From contig OY821743.1 in assembly GCA_963682055.1 (NCBI GenBank), positions 29,870,702-29,934,701 on the forward strand: DNA of 64,000 nt, written 5' to 3'. This DNA comes from Primula veris. Its lineage: Eukaryota; Streptophyta; Magnoliopsida; Ericales; Primulaceae. A program made the position numbers and the translations under genes. The notes under the pieces were generated by a model, which worked only from the letters and a program-made list of their open reading frames with translations, did no database searches and was not told the origin of the DNA. Each line of letters opens with the position of its first letter. Position 1 is the stretch's first letter. Below, one piece after another: positions 22,553 through 33,698 of the stretch.

Positions 22553-23179
22553 ATGTCTCATCTAGATCCCCCAAATGCACATAGTGATAAGGAAGTGCAG
22601 AGAATCCTAGGTCTGCAAAATGTTGCAAATCAAATGCCAGACGCATTTAATGACCTAGCGAATGTCACGAGATCACATATACCTGCTGCAAATGTGCCTG
22701 CAAGGATAGACGTCCCAGTGAGACGACGTGTTCCGGTTGAACACGTTGCTCCAGTTGTACCCACCGAGCAAAGGACGCTGCCGTCGGCCGTTCAGTCTGC
22801 CGCCCTTCCGAAAAAAAGAGGAAGGTCGTCCGGTTCCAAGGATGTTCTGCCTCGAAAGAGGAGAAATCCTGTCGCATCTATTTTGCCACATGAGATCATT
22901 AAGGATCACGGTGATGTATTAGAGGAGCGTGTTTCAGATGAAACACCAGTTCCTAATCATCATGATAACCTTGAAATATCTATCGATTATACTAGTTTAG
23001 ATGATATTTTGAAGCGAAACGAGACTGTCATCGATGATGTGTTCATATACGCAATGGCCACTGACATTATAAACAATGATGACATGGAACCTCGTACCGT
23101 TGCTGAGTGTCAGCGAAGAACGTACTGGCCTCAATGGAAACAAGCAATCCAGGCTGAATTGGATTACTTAACGAAATGA
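22553..23179 (+). pseudogene. Copia linker and start of reverse transcriptase
   Basis: Continues the pol frame after the integrase stop. A variable Pro/Arg-rich linker is followed by EPRTVAECQRRTYWPQWKQA, the conserved entry into copia RT. Broken by TGA at 23177-23179. Confidence 0.8.
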
Positions 23180-23182
23180 AGG

Positions 23183-24343
23183 GTGTTTGGACCTGTCGCT
23201 CCAACACCGCCCAATGTTAGACCAGTTGGTCATAAATGGGTTTTCGTAAGGAAGCGTGATAAAAATAATGAGATTGTTAGATATAAAGCTCGCCTTGTGG
23301 CGCAAGGTTTCTCTCAATGCCCTGGAATTGATTACGATGAGACGTATTATCCCGTAATGGACGTTATAACGTTCCGCTACTTAATCAGTTTAGTAGTTTC
23401 CGAAAAACTGAATATGCAGCTCATGGATGTGGTCACAGCGTATCTCTACGGGGATCTGGACACAGAGATTTACATGAGAGTCCCTGATGGACTTAAGTTG
23501 CCTGAATCAAGTAGTTCCCGTCCACGGAACACGTTCTTGATTAGACTGAGACGATCACTATATGGATTGAAACAATCCGGACGGATGTGGTATAACCGTC
23601 TAAGTGAATACTTGATCGGCGTGGGATATGTTAATAATGAACTATGCCCATGCGTGTTCATAAAGAAATCCACTTTAGGATATGTGATTATCGCAGTCTA
23701 TGTAGATGATATGAATCTCATAGGAACCTCGAAAGAGTTGTTCGAAACTGTCGAAATCCTGAAGAAGGAATTCAAGATGAAAGATCTTGGGAAGACACGG
23801 TATTGCCTCGGCCTGCAGATCGAGCACCGTACAGATGGAATTTTAGTCCATCAAGAAAACTACACCCAAAAGGTGTTGAGGCGCTTTAGTCATAGTGATG
23901 CTAAGCCATCCTCTACTCCCATGGTCGTCCGCTCTCTAGACATTAATAAGGACCCCTTCCGTCCAAAGAAGGACGATGAAGAGATATTGAGCCCTGAGTG
24001 TTCATATCTGGGTGCAATAGGCGCACTATTGTACTTGGCCCAATGTACTAGACCAGACATCTCGTTTGCTGTGAATTGTCTAGCTCGACACAGCACCGCG
24101 CCAACACGCCGCCACTGGACTGGCATAAAATACATTTTCCGTTACCTTAGAGGTACTACAGACATGGGCTTATTCTATCCCTTTGCGTCGAGTGGATCTA
24201 GCTCCATTGATCCTCGAAATAACGCAACCCTTGTCGGCTATGCCCATGCTGGTTTCTTATCAGACCCACACAAGGGACGTTTCCAATCTGGTTATGTCTT
24301 TACCATTGGGAATACGGCGATATCCTGGAGGTCTCGTAAATAG
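23183..24343 (+). pseudogene. Copia reverse transcriptase and start of RNase H
   Basis: Contains GHKWVFVRKRD, YKARLVAQGF, the catalytic YVDDMNLIG and RRSLYGLKQSGRMWY, then the RNase H entry region ending SWRSRK before a TAG. Otherwise colinear with copia RT. Confidence 0.9.
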
Positions 24344-24349
24344 ACTCTA

Positions 24350-24730
24350 GTGGCCACTTCGACTAACCACTCTGAGCTACTCGCGCTCTATGAGGCGACT
24401 AGAGAGTGTGTCTGGATTCGAGCAGTTATTGGCCATATTCGAAGCACCTGTGATCTAGCTTACGATCATGATGAACCAGTTGTTATTTATGAGGATAACA
24501 CCGCTGTGATTGATCAAGCGAAACATGGTTATATCAAAGGTGATGCCACTAAGCATATCTCGCCAAAGTTGTTCTTTACACATGAACAACAAACGCTTCA
24601 AAAGATTGAAGTGAAGCATATTGGTTCAGAGAATAACCACGCTGACTTGTTCACCAAGTCACTGCCAAAGCATTCTTTTCAGAAGCACGTACGGGCGATT
24701 GGCCTACGTAGGCTATCTGAGCTACTTTAG
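24350..24730 (+). pseudogene. Copia RNase H, C-terminal part
   Basis: Continues the frame past the TAG: STNHSELLALYEATRECVW, IYEDNTAVIDQA, ATKHISPKLFF and HADLFTKSLPKHSF are standard copia RNase H / C-terminal motifs. Ends at a normal TAG near 24730. Confidence 0.85.
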
Positions 24731-25313
24731 AGCGACATTTTATGTCGGAGTCGAAATCCTCGCACCCTATCGTGTGCAAGTGAGGGGGAGCATCCTATTG
24801 TATGCATGTGTACTCTTTTTGTCCTTAGTACAAGGTTTTTCCCACTGGGTTTTCCTTGACAAGGTTTTTAGCGAGACACGTTCCATGTTATACCTCACTA
24901 AGAATTGCCTAAATCAGTGGGAGTATCCTGTCGTATACTTCTTACCACTGTGTACTCTTTTGTCATTCGACCAGAGTTTTTTTCCACTGGGTTTACTCTG
25001 GCAAGGTTTTGATGAGGCACCTGTTTTGTGGTTGATCCCCTATTACTACCACTGTTGCACTCTTTTTCCTTCGATCAGAGATTTTCCCATTGGGTTTGCT
25101 CTGGCAAGGTTTTGATGAGGCACACTGTTTTGTGGTTAGTTACTTACATAGTATTTTGACATATATCATTCGGCTACACAATTTCTCTTAGGTACCAGTT
25201 TTGTCCCACACCGGGTTTTTCGGCCCTAATGTTTTTATGTGTTTAGACTGCGAATGAACTCGACTCAGATCGACTGCATGAAGACGAAGAATTCAAGACG
25301 TCCAAAGGGGGAG
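24731..25313 (+). repeat. Copia 3' noncoding region with about 3 tandem repeats and purine tract
   Basis: Repeats of about 110-120 bp contain gcactctttttccttcgat and ggcaaggttttgatgaggc. The polypurine tract aaagggggag at 25304-25313 abuts the 3' LTR. Confidence 0.75.
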
Positions 25314-25514
25314 TGTTGTAAGATTATTGGACTCTTGGGCTTTTACTGATTACGCCCAAGTGGGCTTATAACCCTACCTCTCTATCTATATAAAGAGTGC
25401 TAGGGGTCTTGTATTTTATTCATTCACATATTCATTCATAATAAAGACCATACTGTTCTCCCCTCTCTCTACTTCTATCTCCCTAAATACCTAGCTAATA
25501 GTTGTATTACAACA
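25314..25514 (+). repeat. Copia 3' LTR
   Basis: 201 bp, seven differences from the 5' LTR by direct comparison. Followed by ATTAA. Confidence 0.93.
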
Positions 25515-25798
25515 ATTAACAAGTACTTTGTAACCAATAATATTTTTTTTTTGGAACATATTAGCAGCTATAGTAATTTTAGAGCTGCAACTGCTTTAGT
25601 TAATCTGAACCATCCAATGGTTACAAAAACTCTCAAGTATTTTTTGAATCTAAATTTTTGAGCTTAACTTGTTGTTTTTGTGGACCGTCTCATTCAAAAT
25701 AGACGGCTACAATTTAATAGCAGCTGCAGCTGTGAAAGTATTACAGTTCTACTCCGGTTTTGGTACCATAGCAATTCCACACCACTTGGGTCACACTT

Positions 25799-27406
25799 TA
25801 CACACATATATATATATATATTTTTAGATTTATTTACAGGTTACAACAAATTTCTAAAGATTCGCAAATTGGAGCAATGTAAAATTAAAATCTCAAAAAG
25901 TCAAAATTTAATACAAGTAGTCTATTTTTTTAATCAAAAATTAGGCCATTTTCATTGGGAATCGACATTTTCATCGTATAACGGATTTTTGCACTATTGA
26001 GCGACTTGTTCACCACTAAGCGGGTTTTTTCATCCTAAAACGAATTTTCTAATAAAAAATTAGTTGTTTTTTCCCACTAAAAAGCAACTTTATTATAACA
26101 ACTTTTTCATGAAGAAGCAGCTTTTATCAAACGACAAGTTTTAATATATTTTTCCTCCTTAAGCAGTCTTTCCACCAGAAAATAGTTGTTTTATTCAAAA
26201 AGACGTATTTATCAATGACATAAATTCTTCTTCTTCTTTTTATCGAATATGCGGATTTTTATACCGAAAATGTGGATTTACCTCATTTTTTTTAACTCAA
26301 AAGTGTCTTTCAACATGAGAAATATGTATTTCATTAGAAATACGTCTTTTTCAGGTGCATGGAGTTTATTTTAAAAATGCATAGACTTCGGTTTAAAGTT
26401 CATATAATTCAGTAAAAGTGAATATAGCTTGTTAAAAAGTTCACATAGTTCGGTGCAAATTGGATATATTTGGTAAAATATATATTCCAAAATGTAGCAC
26501 GGTTAAAACATGATAAACATACTTTATTCGTCAATGCACCCATTAAAATAGTTAATTAGTAATAAATATTTAAAAAATAATCCAAAAAAGTTCATAATAA
26601 ATTGAAAGAACAAGTTAATTACAAAAATATTATTACAAAGTCAAAATTTAATACAAGACAACTTTTTCACCAAAAATTAGCGGTTTTTTCATCGGGATGC
26701 GAATGTTTAACATGGAAGTGGTTTCTTCACCAAAATGCGTCTTTCTATTTTCACTGAAAATTTGGATTCTACAATTGGAAGAATATTTTTTGAATCGGGA
26801 ACCCACATTTTTCACTGTAGAGTGAATTTTTCACTGTTACTTGACTTTTTTCATCATAAAATGTTTCAGCTGAAAATGTTTTACCAGACAACAACTTTTT
26901 CACGGGATGGCAATTTTTTTTTACTGAGAAAAATTCAACGAAAACACGACTTTTTTTTAATCAAATATGCGGGTTTTTTTTTTCCTGAAAGCTTTTTTAT
27001 AAAAAATAAAAAAGAAGTCTTTTTAGTGAAAGGTAGCTTTCAACATCATAATTAGTAAGTAAATATATACCTTAAAAAGAATTACACTTATATTACTGGT
27101 AAGGAAGAAGTAATTAACTCGACAATAAATTTATTACCTAAAAATAAACATTTTATTTTTATACCTCACAAAGTAAGAGATTACAAAGATAATATCATTT
27201 TTACTTTTTCCACTCGTTTATGGCATGCCATTACACAGTAACACTTACGGTTGGATCCGGTTCGGTTCGGTTTTTGGCAAAACTGAAACTGAGCAGATTT
27301 TTCGGTTCACTTTTTTTCGGTTTCGCTATTTTTATTTTTTGGACCTAACGGGACCGGGTTTTTTCGGTCCGGTTTCGTTTTTTTTCGATTTTTTGGTTAT
27401 TTTTCG
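25799..27406. other. Insertion/replacement of T-rich quasi-repetitive DNA in unit 3
   Basis: 1.6 kb of AT-rich sequence with many diverged repeats of the type ttttcaccaaaatgcgtctt and actttttcac. A part at 26350-26470 resembles cassette sequence at 11640-11750 and 28980-29060. At 27240-27406 lies a degenerate ggttcggtttttcggtt tract. The ORFs here are simple-sequence artefacts. Origin unknown. Confidence 0.5.
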
Positions 27407-27802
27407 GTATACACATTCTGCATCTTTATGGCCTACTAAATTTCATAAAAGTAAATTGTGATTTTCTACTTACATCAAATTGATTTGAATTTTTCAATAT
27501 TTTATCACTTTTTGTAAACGAAGTTATCTGATTCTAAATTTATCTTTCTTGTATTAATCTTCGAGTTTAAATGCCCTTGGTAATAGGGTTGTTTTTATTG
27601 GGCTTTAAGGAAGTGATGATCATTTGGGTCATGTCCAATAAGGATGGATTTCTAGGGTTACGCAAGAAGTCTCCAGAAAAGTGAGTAGGTGATCAATTAC
27701 TCCGATGAGACAAGAGTTAGGAGGATTTCATTGACAGATGGCACTAATATTGCCTTTTTATCACAGCTGTTTACCATTATTTTTTCAGTTTCATTTACTC
27801 GC

Positions 27803-27810
27803 TCTTTATA
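27803..27810 (+). promoter_or_regulatory. TATA-like box of orphan gene copy 3
   Basis: ctttataactct about 120 nt upstream of the ATG, as in the other copies. Confidence 0.5.
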
Positions 27811-27926
27811 ACTCTCACTACTCAGATCACTTCATCATCATTTCAAAATGTTTCCCAATTAATCCATATTATTATTCACTTTACCATTTCTTTCAAATCC
27901 CATTACTACCAAATCAAATAGTTAAA

Positions 27927-28211
27927 ATGGATGCGATCATTCATGTCCAGCACTTAAGGATCAAGGAAATGAAGAAAAAAATTGAAGAAACTAACAAGGA
28001 GATCATTGAGCTTAGATACAACAACCGTTATCTTGAAAGCTTTATTGATAGAACAAATGAATTGGAAGCGTGGGTTGTGGCGGAGGTAGATTTGCGAGAA
28101 AGTTTGCTAAATGAAATTGATATGTTAAAAATGGAAGTAGAGAGGTTGAACGAACAAGCAAAGGCAAATGTAAAACAAAATGAAGACGTGTCTGGCCCAA
28201 GTGAAATTTAA
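27927..28211 (+). CDS. Orphan coiled-coil protein, copy 3 (94 aa)
   Basis: Third paralogue, same length, MDAIIHVQHLRIKEMKKKIE start and EDVSGPSEI end. An ATG further upstream (27738) is in frame and would add 63 residues, but that extension is interrupted in copies 1 and 2 and is not conserved; 27927 is the start shared by all. Of the three it is the copy nearest the working SWI3C exon 1, though an insertion of about 9 kb separates them. Function unknown. Confidence 0.6.
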   Translation: MDAIIHVQHLRIKEMKKKIEETNKEIIELRYNNRYLESFIDRTNELEAWVVAEVDLRESLLNEIDMLKMEVERLNEQAKANVKQNEDVSGPSEI

Positions 28212-28613
28212 GAGAAGTTTGAAATGAGGGGGTTATGCGCATTTGTATTATAAATAAATATGATTTATGTTATAAATACCCTCCTCAACTTGTTAGTATC
28301 TATTTTGTTATATTTTGGTTTGAACATTATATGCATAATAAAAGGCATCTAAGAGCTCTTAGCTCTTTTAAAATCAAATTTTAAGTGTAATTTTCTTATG
28401 GAGAGTTCTATAATAACAACTACTTAGTGTTGTGCTTGGATCGTGTAATCTTTAAGTGGCTGAATAATTTTGATGATATAGGATGTAGATCAGTCACTCT
28501 TAATGTCATATCATTACTGTAACTGGGTCAGATCTCTTTTGTATAATATAAGTTTTTACTTGCAAAAATAAACAAATATAGGATGAACCAAAATTTGAGT
28601 TAATTGAATTTTT

Positions 28614-28639
28614 CCTCCGTAAGGAACCATCCACGGAGG
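28614..28639. other. Conserved small inverted repeat downstream of orphan copy 3
   Basis: cctccg ... cggagg; the arms are unchanged in all three copies while loop bases vary. Confidence 0.5.
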
Positions 28640-29978
28640 GTGGGTCAGGGTCTAAATCAGACCGGAAGGCGTAGTCGATGGACAACATGTTAATATTCAT
28701 TTGTCACATCCTTCCTGAAGAACTATAAGAATTACTTGGACAAATCGCTTCTTCGTAGGTGAAGTAAGCGCTAAGTAGCCAAGCGGGACTTAGTATATCA
28801 ATATGAATTACGTCCCCTAATGGACGGTTGGGACAAGCCCATAACGATCTTAGTGATGCAATTAATAATTCAATTCAATTCCAATTATTATGATTTTTAT
28901 TCAAAGCGAAGCCGTTTCACTATTAATTGAGGATTTTTACAATGAACAGTAGCTTATCTCACAAAAAAATAAATTTTTTCAGGTGCATAAAGTTTATTTT
29001 AAAAGTGCACAAAGTTCGGGTTAAAGTACTATATTTCAATATAAGTGAATATATTATAGGAAAAAATGTATATAGTTGGGCGCAAATTGCAATTGTGTAT
29101 TGGGTATAAAATGCATATAGTTCGACTTCAAATTTATATAGTTTTTGTTTTTGTTTTTGTTTTTGTTCTCGTGTAATAGCCACGATTACATAAGAATTAT
29201 ACCTATATATCTAGGATTTTTTCTTTTGCTCAACTTTGAAGAGATGATTGATACATTTACCGAAAAACCTATTTCCACTTCAACAATCGTATTCCCGAAT
29301 TACTTGTTTTCAGTTTCTCGTTCGTTATCATTTTACATATAAGCATATAAGCAGGAAAACAACCTAGTCATCATCCAAATAGGGATAACAAACCATTTGA
29401 TTTCGTTTATTTTATGATATAGGTTATGTTGCTCCTTTAATATAAAGGTATGTGTGATAGTTAATTTTAACAAATTGTTTAAATGCGATGCAGTTTATAC
29501 GAAGTTAAAAAAAGAGAGGAAGTAACGTGTAGTAGTTCAAAAAGAATACAACTCTTCTATATAGAGGAAAAAAGAAATCAGTTACCATGCATTTTAGAAA
29601 AAAATAACGATATACAACATTCTTTAATAACTTAAATATTTGCATATTTCACGTCCCCGTTTACTTAATCCTACCCAATTTCCATTTCCATCGCCATTTC
29701 CGTTTTCACTTCCGATAACAATATGATTTGTGGCATTCAGTGGCGGGCTAATAGGTTAACCTGCTCTATTTTGTTAATTTAGTTTAGAAAAATTATGTTT
29801 TTTTTTCTTAAAGGAATAATTAACAAAAGATACTAGTTTTGAAAATAAATTAACAAAAAATAGCCAAATAGTTTTGATTATCAAAAACATACTTATACAT
29901 AAACCATTAATTTTCTGTTTTTTCTCTCAACCTCTGAATCGTCTATTTCTCTCTAAAAAATACACAGACTTCATCTTT

Positions 29979-31613
29979 GGGGATTCTTTTTTACTTACCC
30001 AAATTGCTTACCACTATAACAGAATCCCACGTCTATGTGGCAGCTGTAATTTTTTTTTTTTTTTTTTTTCATTTTCTGTTTTTTTTTTTATGCAATTTCG
30101 TTTTCATATATTAAAAAATTCCCCAATTTTATCCAAAAACTTCCCCAATTTTACCCAAAAAAAACCCTAACATCAACAGTCAAACTCTTTTGTATATCAA
30201 ATTAATATATATTTTTTATCAAATCAACGTCACTCTACCACTACAATTATACCCAGTTTTACCAAAAAAAAAACTTCTCGCAATTTACCAAAAAAACAAA
30301 AATTTCACCAATTTTACCCAAAAAAAACTCTAACCATCAACCATCAAACTCCTTCATATATCAAATTAATATTTTTTTTTCTCAAATCAACATACTCTAC
30401 CACTACATTTATCCCCAATTTTACAAAAAAAAAAAAAAAACTTATCCCAATTTACCAAAATAAAATCTCCCCCATTTTTACAAAAAAATAAACTCTAACC
30501 ATCAACCACCAACCACCAAACTACTTCCTATATTAAATTAAGATCACGTGGTTTTGAAAATAAATATTTTTAGCTACAACATTAAACGTAGTAACTCACG
30601 TGGTTTTGAAAATAAATAATAATAGTCAATTAGTTAAAATATGGAAAGTATTTTTTGAGACAAACAGAGTACTTTGGAAATGATTTCTATAATCATGACC
30701 TATCCCGAATTCAGTTGGCGAATAATTAATATTATGTTCGTTATTATCTGGTTGGGAATTTTCGTTATATCCATCATGATCCCGCTGAGGTTCTACAAAC
30801 TGACTTGTAAAAACTTCCTGTGATGCACCAGGTTGGTTACTCGTGTAATTATAGTCACCACTTACAAACTGATTATCAAAATACGGATTGAGATGATTAT
30901 TCAAATATGGATCATAAGAAAACTGAGCATTGTCATAAGGATCGGTCGAGAAATTAATATTTTGAGATGGAAAAAAAGTATTTTGATTAGAATTGATCGA
31001 AAATCGGGTGTTTTGGAAAGTATTATCCGGATGAGATAAATTAAGATGCATTCCTCAAATATTATAATTGTTATCCATACTTGATAACACGAATGATATA
31101 TAGGAAGTAGTTTGGTGGTTGATGGTTAGAGTTTTTTTTTTTTTGTAAAATTGGAGGAGATTTTATTTTGGTAAATTGGGATAAGTTTTTTTTTTTTTTT
31201 TTGTAAAATTGGGGATAAATGTAGTGGTAGAGTGATGTTGATTTGAGAAAAAAATATATTAATTTGATATATGAAGTAGTTTGATGGTTGATGGTTAGGG
31301 TTTTTTTTGGGTAAAATTGGGGAAGTTTTTGTTTTTTTGGTAAATTGCGGGAAGTTTTTTTTTTTGGTAAAATTGGCTATAATTGTAGTGGTAGAGTGAC
31401 GTTGATTTGATAAAAAAAATATATTAATTTGATATACGAAAGAGTTTGACTGTTGATGTTATGGTTTTTTTTTGATAAAATTGGGGAAGTTTTTGGATAA
31501 AATTGGAGAATTTTTTAATATATGAAAACGAAATTGCATAAAAAAAAATGAAAAAAAATGAAAAAAAAATAAAAAAAATTACAGCAATTTGGGTAAGTAA
31601 AAAAGAATCCCCC
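29979..31613 (-). mobile_element. Non-autonomous MULE with arms of about 530-560 bp, TSD TTCATCTTT
   Basis: The terminal inverted repeat starts GGGGATTCTTTTTTACTTAC and continues CCAAATTGC on both ends. A perfect 9-bp duplication TTCATCTTT flanks it at 29970-29978 and 31614-31622, typical of Mutator-like elements. The arms (about 29979-30540 and 31085-31613) are internally repetitive, with two to three units containing ccaattttaccc and ctctaccactac. The left arm has an extra insert of about 37 bp near 30010. The loop holds only the first exon of a MULE-type gene (30626-31075). Confidence 0.85.
30626..31075 (-). pseudogene. MULE transposase N-terminal exon (captured or deletion remnant)
   Basis: The Asn/Asp/Pro/Tyr-rich reading frame matches residue for residue the first exon of the MULE gene at 34876: shared TFQN, NTFFPS, DPY, FDNQF/FNNQF, NQP, TSQF/TSHF, PTEFGIG and DHFQS/NHFQS. 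The homologous ATGGATAACAATTA near 31073 is followed by TGA, so the long frame starts at a later ATG. No DNA-binding or catalytic part remains. Confidence 0.75.
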
Positions 31614-31730
31614 TTCATCTTTTTCCCCATTTGTTTCTCTCTCTACATATCAATCTTTTCAAGTGATGTATATCTCTCTCACTCTATACAAAAAAAAAAT
31701 ACAAACACGCACACACACATATATATAGAG

Positions 31731-31830
31731 ATGGACGGTGCCTTATACGATGAGCTCCTGGAGGAGATCTTCCTCTGCCTCCCACCGCCGTCCTCCGCAG
31801 TCGTCCTTCTGGAAGAGTCGTTGATCTCTC
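31731..31830 (+). pseudogene. F-box-like gene fragment
   Basis: The frame starts MDGALYDELLEEIFLCLPPP-SSAVVLLEES, which resembles the N-terminal F-box helix pattern (L-x-DELL-EEIFL-LP). Its GC content is clearly above its AT-rich surroundings. Coding similarity stops after about 32 residues, where (CA)n/(TA)n simple sequence begins. It is probably a captured fragment rather than a gene. Confidence 0.5.
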
Positions 31831-31840
31831 TTCTATATAT

Positions 31841-31886
<46 letters not shown>

Positions 31887-32089
31887 GACGAAAAATAAAA
31901 AATTATTGTAATTAAGGGAGAAAAAATAACAAATTATTTAGATAAGTTAACATTATTATATTATTGGACAACATCAAAACAGTTGACTCGTCGGTCCTAT
32001 TTGATTGACACATATGTCTATACTATATAGCGCATATATGACCTTATACGTATCCCCATCTTTTAGTACTAATGAAGTTTTTTCGAGAT

Positions 32090-32715
32090 TTATTTTATTT
32101 TATTTCATACGCCGATATTTTAGAGTTTATATCTTGTTTTTTTCGATTTCATACTCGTTTTTTTCCGAGTTCATACTCTCTTTTTTTCGAGTTCATACCC
32201 TCTCTTTTTTGATTTTATACCCAATTTTTTTCGACTTCGTACCCTAATATTTTCGACTCTGTACCCTAATATTTTCGACTTCATACCTCAATTTTTTTCG
32301 ACTTCATATGTCAATTATTAAAGTTCATACACTTATTTTTCAATTTCATATCCCATTTTTTAAAGGTATGAACCCGAGTTCATATTCTATTTTTTTTATC
32401 CCAATTATTAAAGTTCATACCCTTATTTTTCAAGTTCATATCCTAATTTTTAAAGGTATGAATTCGAGTTCATACCCTTATTTTTCGACCTCATACCCTA
32501 ATTTTTTCCTGTTCATTTTTTCGATTTCATATCCCAATTTTTTTCGACTTCATACCCCAATTTTTTTTGACTTCATACCCCAATTTTTTTCGAGTTCATA
32601 TCCCAATTTTTTTCGACTTCATACCCCAATTTTTTTCGAGTTCAAATCCCAATTATTAAAGTTTATACCCTTATTTTTCAAGCTCATATCCTAATTTTTT
32701 AAGTTCATATACCAA
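32090..32715. repeat. Minisatellite of the ttcatacccc type, array 1
   Basis: Around 25 diverged units of about 24-28 bp, such as tttttcgacttcatacccca. The long frames over it (32005-32247, 32308-32694) encode only the repeating peptide and are not genes. Confidence 0.8.
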
Positions 32716-32879
32716 TTATCAAATGTATGTTTTTGATAATGTAACTTTTGAGGGTATGCATTTATTAATATAATAGTGGTAGGTATGTTTTTGTTAATTA
32801 CCCTTTTTAAAATGATAAATTAACAAAACATACTACTTTTGAAACTAAATTAACAAAAACATATCTAAAAATTTCTAAT

Positions 32880-33350
32880 TAACAAAAACATATCCAAAAG
32901 TTCATACCCTAATTTGTATATTTCATACCCTTATTCAAAAAGTTCATATACTTATTTCAAAAGTTTATACCCTAATTTGTATATTTTCATACCCTTATTC
33001 CAAAAGTTCATACCTTTATTTCAAAAGTTCATACACTAATTTGTATATTTTCATACCCTTATTCCAAAAGTTCATACCCTTATTTTAAAAGTTCATACCC
33101 TAATTTGTATATTTTCATACCCTCTTCCAAAAGTTCGTACCCTCATTTCAAAAGTTTATACCATAATTTGTATATTTTCATACCGTTATTCCAAAAGTTC
33201 ATACCATAATTCGTAGAGTTCACCCTTATTTTCAAAGTTCATACCATAATTTACAGAATTCATATCCTTATTTACATAATTCATATCCATAATTTTCAAC
33301 TTCATACCATTAATTCACGAAATTCATACACTTATTTTTCAACCTGATAT
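32880..33350. repeat. Minisatellite of the ttcataccct type, array 2
   Basis: About 10 diverged units of roughly 45-50 bp containing aaaagttcataccctaattt and gtatattttcataccctta. Related in motif to array 1 in element A. Confidence 0.8.
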
Positions 33351-33698
33351 ACTAGTTAACAAATTCAACATTTGCCCGTCCTCCGATCTCGAACTATGAC
33401 TTGTCGTCGTGGGTCTCTCCTTTGACGACCGCATCTCCGTCGGGATCACACTTGAGTTTTTAATCTCGCTTCTACACCTTCGCCGACGGATGTCTCCATT
33501 TCAATTTCTACCGAATAAAGAGATCCGAGAGAAAGATCAAAAAAAGAGAGAATAGGAGAAAAAGATTGGAAAGAGAGAGGGAGAAGCAGGATGAGAGAAA
33601 TATTGGAGATAGGGGGAGGAGGGGAGAAAGATCGGAAAGAGAGGGTAAGGAGGAGAGATCGAAGAGAGGAAGAAAGAGAAGCAGAGAGAGATCGGAGA
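33351..33698 (-). other. GC-richer and GA-rich flank of MULE in element B
   Basis: 33370-33510 is GC-richer than its surroundings and keeps a short minus-strand frame without family features. It may be another captured gene fragment. 33540-33698 is a GA-rich tract of the type gagagatcggagag. The minus-strand 112-codon frame over it is low-complexity Ser/Leu and was not accepted as a gene. Confidence 0.35.

Larger units (their letters stand above)
18419..25514 (+). mobile_element. Ty1/copia LTR retrotransposon, defective, TSD ATTAA
   Basis: Identical target duplications ATTAA lie at 18414-18418 and 25515-25519. The LTRs of 201 bp differ at 7 sites by my count (about 3.5%). Order gag, protease, integrase, reverse transcriptase, RNase H defines Ty1/copia. 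It cannot be autonomous: the protease-integrase region is mostly deleted with a frame change near 21640, and in-frame stops end the segments at 22525, 23179 and 24343. It sits at the unit 2 / unit 3 border of the cassette array. Confidence 0.95.
25515..29810. repeat. Cassette unit 3, left part
   Basis: Resumes the cassette at acaagtactttgtaaccaat, with orphan copy 3 and the hairpin motif in the same order as units 1 and 2. About 525 bp of cassette sequence (equivalent to 14125-14649) is replaced by the segment 25799-27406. It breaks off at about 29810 inside a sequence equivalent to 12460-12490 and resumes at about 39074. Confidence 0.8.
29811..32806. mobile_element. Element A: inverted-repeat-ended element of unknown family
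   Basis: The left end (aataattaacaaaagatac, then gattatcaaaaacata at about 29877) is mirrored on the right (tatgtttttgataatg at about 32722, then ggtatgtttttgttaattac at about 32782). It contains a non-autonomous MULE (29979-31613), an F-box-like fragment (31731) and a minisatellite of the ttcataccc type (about 32090-32710). It is inserted in cassette unit 3 next to element B. No transposase of its own was recognised. Confidence 0.5.

Noticed and set aside
24621..25115. 164-codon frame after copia RNase H
   Set aside because: It overlaps RNase H in another frame and continues into the tandem 3' noncoding repeats.
27738..27926. 63-residue N-terminal extension of orphan copy 3
   Set aside because: Open only in copy 3; units 1 and 2 have stops there, and it covers the conserved TATA-like box.
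32005..32694. Long plus-strand frames over the ttcataccc array
   Set aside because: They encode only the repeat (FFDFIPQFF-type peptide) and have no conserved features; simple-sequence artefacts.
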